Shown here: positions 60,086 to 64,000 of the stretch, piece after piece | Position numbering within the stretch: position 1 is the first letter of the stretch | How the letters are laid out: every line of letters begins with the position of its first letter | From: Dokdonia pacifica | GTDB lineage: Bacteria; Bacteroidota; Bacteroidia; Flavobacteriales; Flavobacteriaceae | Direction: 5' to 3' | Assembly: GCF_900188275.1 (NCBI RefSeq) | Contig: NZ_FZNY01000005.1 | Span: 248,001-312,000 of the forward strand | DNA length: 64,000 nt | Position numbers and translations under genes: made by a program | Notes under the pieces: generated by a model | The model's database searches: none | What the model saw: only the letters and a program-made list of their open reading frames with translations | What the model was told of the DNA's origin: nothing

Positions 60086-60901
60086 ATGAGTAAAACAATT
60101 TTAATCACAGGAAGCACAGACGGTATAGGAAAGCTTGCCGCTACTCAATTTGCCACAAATGGACATGTGGTATATCTACATGGAAGAAACGCAGATAAAC
60201 TAGCAGCAACTATTTCTGAGATAAAGACAATTTCCCAAAATAAACAAGTACATGGTTTTATAGCTGACTTTTCAGATCTGAACAGTGTGCATGCGATGAT
60301 ACTTCAAATACAAAATGAAGTGCCAAAACTAGATGTACTTATTAATAATGCTGGAATATTTAAGAGTCCTATATCAAAAAGTAAAGATGACATAGACATT
60401 AGATTTGCAGTCAATTATTTTGCGCCATACATCCTCACTCAACAACTTATCCCCTTATTAGAAAAATCTACACAACCCAGAATCGTCAATCTAAGCTCAG
60501 CGGCACAATCTCCTGTTTCATTAAACGCATTAGTAGGGCAAGAAGAAATCACAACACAAGCTGCCTATGCACAAAGTAAATTGGCGCTCACTATGTGGAA
60601 TACATATCTTGCAATGACGTATAAAAACATAACAAGCATTGCCGTAAACCCTGGTTCCTTATTAAATACCAAAATGGCAAATGAAGCCTATGGACAACAC
60701 TGGTCTCCTGCCGATAAAGGAGCCAATATCCTGTATGATTTAGCGATTACAGAAGCATACATCAAAAACTCTGGCGCCTATTTTGATAATGATAAAGGGG
60801 ATGAAAAAGGACACTTTTCCAATGCGCATCCAGATGCAACAAATCAAGAAAAAATCCAACAACTCATTACTACAACCGATACATTTCTAGCATCATTATA
60901 A
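60086..60901 (+). CDS. Short-chain dehydrogenase/reductase
   Basis: About 271 residues from MSKTILITGSTDGIGKLAATQ at 60086; the frame is open from 60068. TGSTDGIG is the NAD(P) Rossmann loop, NNAG follows in LDVLINNAGIFKSP, and the catalytic SSAAQ...YAQSK (Tyr-x-x-x-Lys) is present. The C-terminal part is NPGSLLNTKMANEAYG. It is a classical SDR; the substrate is not visible. The gene is the second in the HxlR-associated operon. Confidence 0.93.
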   Translation: MSKTILITGSTDGIGKLAATQFATNGHVVYLHGRNADKLAATISEIKTISQNKQVHGFIADFSDLNSVHAMILQIQNEVPKLDVLINNAGIFKSPISKSKDDIDIRFAVNYFAPYILTQQLIPLLEKSTQPRIVNLSSAAQSPVSLNALVGQEEITTQAAYAQSKLALTMWNTYLAMTYKNITSIAVNPGSLLNTKMANEAYGQHWSPADKGANILYDLAITEAYIKNSGAYFDNDKGDEKGHFSNAHPDATNQEKIQQLITTTDTFLASL

Positions 60902-60946
60902 GCAACTACCACAGAACATTTAAATCTCTATGATCGAGTAAGCACT

Positions 60947-61870
60947 ATGCAAACACTTCAAAAAATTGCACAAAAAGGAAAGCTAAGTTTAGGATTAGTT
61001 TTCCCAATTGAATCCTATACAGGCGCTATTCCAAAAATGGAACATCAAGAACAACTTGCCAAAAGAGCGGAAGAGTTAGGTTTTAAAGCGCTATGGTTTA
61101 GAGATGTCCCATTTCATGACCCGCAATTTGGCGATGCAGGGCAAATCTATGACCCTTGGATTTACATGACGCATATCATGAATCAAACCAAGGATATAGC
61201 ATTAGCCACGGGAAGTATCATTTTACCTCTTCGCCATCCTGTACACACTGCCAAATCATTAGCAAGTTTACAAATACTTTCTAAAGGCAGAATCATTTTA
61301 GGCATAGCCTCTGGAGATCGCCCTATCGAGTATCCCGCGTTTCATCAGGACATACAGAAAAAAGGAGCACTCTTTAGAGATAGTTTTGCCTACATAAAAG
61401 CTTTACAAGGAGATTTTCCAAACTATACATCGGAGTATTATGGAACGACCAATGGTGCGATAGACTTACTTCCTAAAAGTTCGCATCAAACACCTTTTCT
61501 GGTAACAGGTCACTCCGGACAATCCTTAGAGTGGATTGCCAAACATGCAGATGGATGGTTGTATTACCCTAGAAATTTCAGTTTTTTACAACAAACTTTA
61601 TATAACTGGAATACAGCTTTAGAAAAGGAACAGCAACCCTGGAAACCCTATATGCAATCTTTATATCTTGATGTATTAGAAAACAACACAACCACACCAC
61701 AAGCTATTCATTTAGGTTTTAAGTCGGGAACAGACTATATCGTCGAACATCTAAAAGCGCTAGAATCCTATGGTGTGAATCATGTGATCATTAATTTAAA
61801 ATATGGCTCAAGACCTGTGGCCACTGTTTTAGAAGAGTTAGGAGAAACTGTGACCCCTCATTTTAAGTAA
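60947..61870 (+). CDS. LLM-class (luciferase-like) flavin-dependent oxidoreductase
   Basis: A 307-residue TIM-barrel oxidoreductase. LSLGLVFPIESY, AEELGFKALWFRDVPFHDPQFGDAGQIYDPW, TGSIILPLRHPVHTAKSLASLQILSKGRIILGIASGDRPIEY and VTGHSGQSLEWIAKHADGWLYYPR match bacterial luciferase-like monooxygenases and FMN/F420-type oxidoreductases. It probably acts on small organic substrates with FMNH2 supplied by a partner such as the nitroreductase. It is the last gene of the operon, and palindrome copy 16 follows after 30 nt. Confidence 0.9.
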   Translation: MQTLQKIAQKGKLSLGLVFPIESYTGAIPKMEHQEQLAKRAEELGFKALWFRDVPFHDPQFGDAGQIYDPWIYMTHIMNQTKDIALATGSIILPLRHPVHTAKSLASLQILSKGRIILGIASGDRPIEYPAFHQDIQKKGALFRDSFAYIKALQGDFPNYTSEYYGTTNGAIDLLPKSSHQTPFLVTGHSGQSLEWIAKHADGWLYYPRNFSFLQQTLYNWNTALEKEQQPWKPYMQSLYLDVLENNTTTPQAIHLGFKSGTDYIVEHLKALESYGVNHVIINLKYGSRPVATVLEELGETVTPHFK

Positions 61871-61900
61871 AAGTTGTGGTATGATAATCATTCATTATAC

Positions 61901-61914
61901 GCTTTCGCGAAAGC
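61901..61914. repeat. Palindrome copy 16 (between the oxidoreductase operon and recG)
   Basis: gctttcgcgaaagc. The left flank is tatac; the right flank atata is one base short of a symmetrical extension. Confidence 0.96.
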
Positions 61915-62002
61915 ATATACTATAATTCTCAACGTTTATTATAACATAAAGTGGTTAAATAAAATTTTCAAATCCTGTATAATTTCATTTAACTTAGCTT
62001 TA

Positions 62003-64000
62003 ATGAATCCCACGTTTCTTCAAACACCTATAGACTACTTAAAAGGCGTTGGCCCAAACAGGGCAGATTTGTTACGTGCAGAATTGGGAATTCATACCTA
62101 TCAAGACCTCATCCATTTATTTCCAAATCGATACATAGACCGAACGCGGTATTATACTATTTCAGAATTAGAACGCAATAGCGCCGATGTGCAAGTAATT
62201 GGAAAAGTAACGAGCCTGAAAATGGTAGAAGGAAAAGGCAGACGACTCGTCGCTACTTTTAAAGATGATGGCGGGGTTATGGAACTCGTTTGGTTTAGAG
62301 GTCAAAAGTGGATTCGTGAAAGTATCAAACTCAATACGACCTATGTGATTTTTGGAAAAACCAATTATTACAACGGGAAATTTTCGATGCCACATCCTGA
62401 AATGGAATTGCTCGCAGACCATAAAAAAAGTTTACGCAGTGCGATGCAACCGGTCTATCCAAGCACCGAAAAATTAAGTAATAAAGGGATCACAAATAAG
62501 GTCGTAAATGCATTGATGCAAACGCTCTTTATAGAAGCAAAAAATCACCTCTATGAGAGCCTTTCAAAACCCATTGTAGAAGCCTTAAAATTAATGTCCA
62601 AAAGAGAGGCCTTATTAAACATTCATTTTCCGCAATCACAAGGAGATTTAGCAAGGGCGCAATACCGCTTAAAATTTGAAGAATTTTTCTATATCCAACT
62701 TCAACTTGCCTTTAAAAATCGGATGCATAAAACCAAAATAAAAGGGTATCCTTTTGAAAAAATTGGAGACAACTTTAATAACTTCTACAACAACCATTTA
62801 CCCTTTGAATTAACCGGAGCGCAAAAAAGAGTATTGAAAGAAATTCGTCACGATTTGGGGTCCAATGCACAAATGAGTCGGCTTTTACAGGGAGATGTAG
62901 GTTCCGGGAAGACAATTGTAGCGCTATTGTCAATGTTAATCGCACTTGACAACGGTTTTCAAGCTTGTTTAATGGCACCAACTGAAATTTTGTCAGTTCA
63001 ACACTATAATGGATTATTAGAATTATGTAAACCACTGAATACCAGAATTTCATTATTAACTGGATCAACTAAAACTTCAAGTAGAAAAATTATTCACGAA
63101 CAACTCGAAAGTGGTGAATTACAGATACTTATTGGCACACATGCATTGCTCGAAGATAAGGTAAAATTTAAAAACTTAGGGCTTGCCGTGATTGATGAAC
63201 AACATCGTTTTGGTGTAAAACAACGCAGTAAATTATGGCATAAAAATGAATTCCCTCCACACGTATTGGTAATGACTGCTACACCTATTCCGCGTACACT
63301 TGCCATGACCGTTTATGGAGACCTTGATGTATCGATTATTGACGAACTTCCACCGGGTAGAAAATCCATAAAAACAGTACATCGATATGACGCAAATAGA
63401 CTCAAAGTTTTTGCCTTTATTCGAGACGAAATTAAGAAGGGAAGACAGGTCTATATTGTGTACCCATTAATCCAAGAATCTGAAGCGATGGATTACAAGG
63501 ATTTGATGGATGGATATGAGAGTATTTCGAGGGAGTTTCCCCTACCCGATTTTCAGATTTCTATCGTTCATGGAAAGATGAAACCTGCCGACAAGGATTA
63601 TGAAATGCAGCGCTTCATTAATGGCGAAACACAAATTATGGTCGCTACTACGGTGATTGAAGTTGGCGTAAATGTTCCCAATGCTTCGGTAATGATTATT
63701 GAAAGTGCAGAGCGTTTTGGATTGAGTCAGTTACATCAATTACGTGGTCGTGTGGGACGAGGAGCCGAGCAGAGCTATTGTATCCTTATGACTAGTTTTA
63801 AGCTCTCTAGCGACTCTAAAACGAGATTAGAGACCATGACACGCACCAATGATGGTTTTGAGATTGCAGAAGTCGATTTGAAGCTTAGAGGCCCTGGAGA
63901 TATCACAGGTACACAACAAAGTGGTGTATTGCATCTTAAAATTGGAGACATCATTCGGGATAATGACATTCTAAAAGTAGCTCGGAGTTACGCATGGGGT
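62003..64000 (+). CDS. recG: ATP-dependent DNA helicase RecG (right edge cuts the gene)
   Basis: Reverses stalled replication forks and resolves branched DNA. The frame from the ATG at 62003 (MNPTFLQTPIDYLKGVGPNRA) is open through 64000, giving 666 residues; RecG is usually about 690-700, so some 30-40 residues are missing. The wedge/OB region is early (VQVIGKVTSLKMVEGKGRRL), Walker A is GDVGSGKT (297-304), motif II is DEQH in VIDEQHRFGV, and MTATPIPRTLAMT, VATTVIEVGVNVPNASVMIIE and QLRGRVGRG are motifs III-VI. The visible end is near the family C-terminus LKLRGPGDITGTQQSG. Confidence 0.95.
   Translation, partial: MNPTFLQTPIDYLKGVGPNRADLLRAELGIHTYQDLIHLFPNRYIDRTRYYTISELERNSADVQVIGKVTSLKMVEGKGRRLVATFKDDGGVMELVWFRGQKWIRESIKLNTTYVIFGKTNYYNGKFSMPHPEMELLADHKKSLRSAMQPVYPSTEKLSNKGITNKVVNALMQTLFIEAKNHLYESLSKPIVEALKLMSKREALLNIHFPQSQGDLARAQYRLKFEEFFYIQLQLAFKNRMHKTKIKGYPFEKIGDNFNNFYNNHLPFELTGAQKRVLKEIRHDLGSNAQMSRLLQGDVGSGKTIVALLSMLIALDNGFQACLMAPTEILSVQHYNGLLELCKPLNTRISLLTGSTKTSSRKIIHEQLESGELQILIGTHALLEDKVKFKNLGLAVIDEQHRFGVKQRSKLWHKNEFPPHVLVMTATPIPRTLAMTVYGDLDVSIIDELPPGRKSIKTVHRYDANRLKVFAFIRDEIKKGRQVYIVYPLIQESEAMDYKDLMDGYESISREFPLPDFQISIVHGKMKPADKDYEMQRFINGETQIMVATTVIEVGVNVPNASVMIIESAERFGLSQLHQLRGRVGRGAEQSYCILMTSFKLSSDSKTRLETMTRTNDGFEIAEVDLKLRGPGDITGTQQSGVLHLKIGDIIRDNDILKVARSYAWG

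Noticed and set aside
1634-61914. parS-like partition sites
   Set aside because: The palindrome differs from the parS consensus (TGTTTCACGTGAAACA) and is far too frequent and dispersed; parS sites cluster near the origin.
62168-63969. Several minus-strand open frames of 64-97 codons
   Set aside because: All are shadows of recG, which reads through the whole region with intact helicase motifs.
1-64000. tRNA, rRNA, insertion sequences or prophage
   Set aside because: No cloverleaf-like T-loop, transposase motif, integrase, phage structural gene or IS-type terminal repeat was seen on reading both strands.

Overview
The window looks like chromosomal DNA of a marine member of the Flavobacteriaceae (Bacteroidota). 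The evidence is low G+C by eye (about one third), TAnnTTTG-type promoters, two proteins with type IX secretion (T9SS) C-terminal sorting domains, SusE-type signal peptides and lipoproteins, and family content typical of this group (DUF2339/DUF3999, Spondin_N, M36 fungalysin). I see no rRNA, tRNA, insertion sequence, prophage or CRISPR array. Gene density is high and ordinary.

Layout. 0-3 kb: the thrA (cut by the left edge)-thrB-thrC threonine operon. 3-10 kb: small membrane and DUF proteins, then a 1547-residue secreted M36 metalloprotease. 10-21 kb: a Kir-type potassium channel with a PTH2-like partner, an S15 peptidase, an alpha/beta hydrolase, DinB, TonB-C-like and SnoaL-like proteins, a TPR membrane protein, HMG-CoA lyase, a LysE exporter and a spondin-domain T9SS cargo. 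21-31 kb: pyrD, an esterase, pepT, an outer-membrane protein, a leucine-rich repeat protein, a Sua5/YrdC protein, a lipoprotein esterase and a PcrA/UvrD helicase. 30.9-32.0 kb: a gene-free block of nested heptanucleotide repeats. 32-44.8 kb: two paralogous M20 amidohydrolases flanking small genes, a DUF2339-DUF3999-L7/L12-like membrane set, and an FMN glutamate-synthase-like enzyme. 44.9-53 kb: two tandem paralogous surface lipoproteins, an M1 aminopeptidase and a DUF819 transporter. 53-62 kb: an esterase, a Coq4-like protein, PhzF, small hypotheticals, and an HxlR regulator divergent from a nitroreductase-SDR-LLM oxidoreductase operon. 62.0 kb to the right edge: recG (cut).

The most striking signal is not a gene. 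A perfect palindrome with the core gctttcgcgaaagc occurs 16 times, about once per 4 kb, where chance predicts far fewer than one. Eight copies are intergenic, some extended to 20-28 nt perfect palindromes beside terminators or over promoter -33 regions. Eight lie inside genes, read as AFAKA (six) or TLSRKL (two). Three of the AFAKA copies fall at the signal-peptide cleavage region of unrelated secreted proteins.

Other points of note are the heptad repeat block, exactly superimposed divergent promoters at hxlR/nitroreductase, a hairpin element placed at or in the start region of three genes, a class-2-like PyrD with a cysteine at the catalytic-base position, a Coq4-like HDxxHx11E protein, and an unrecognised HExxH-x18-E protein.
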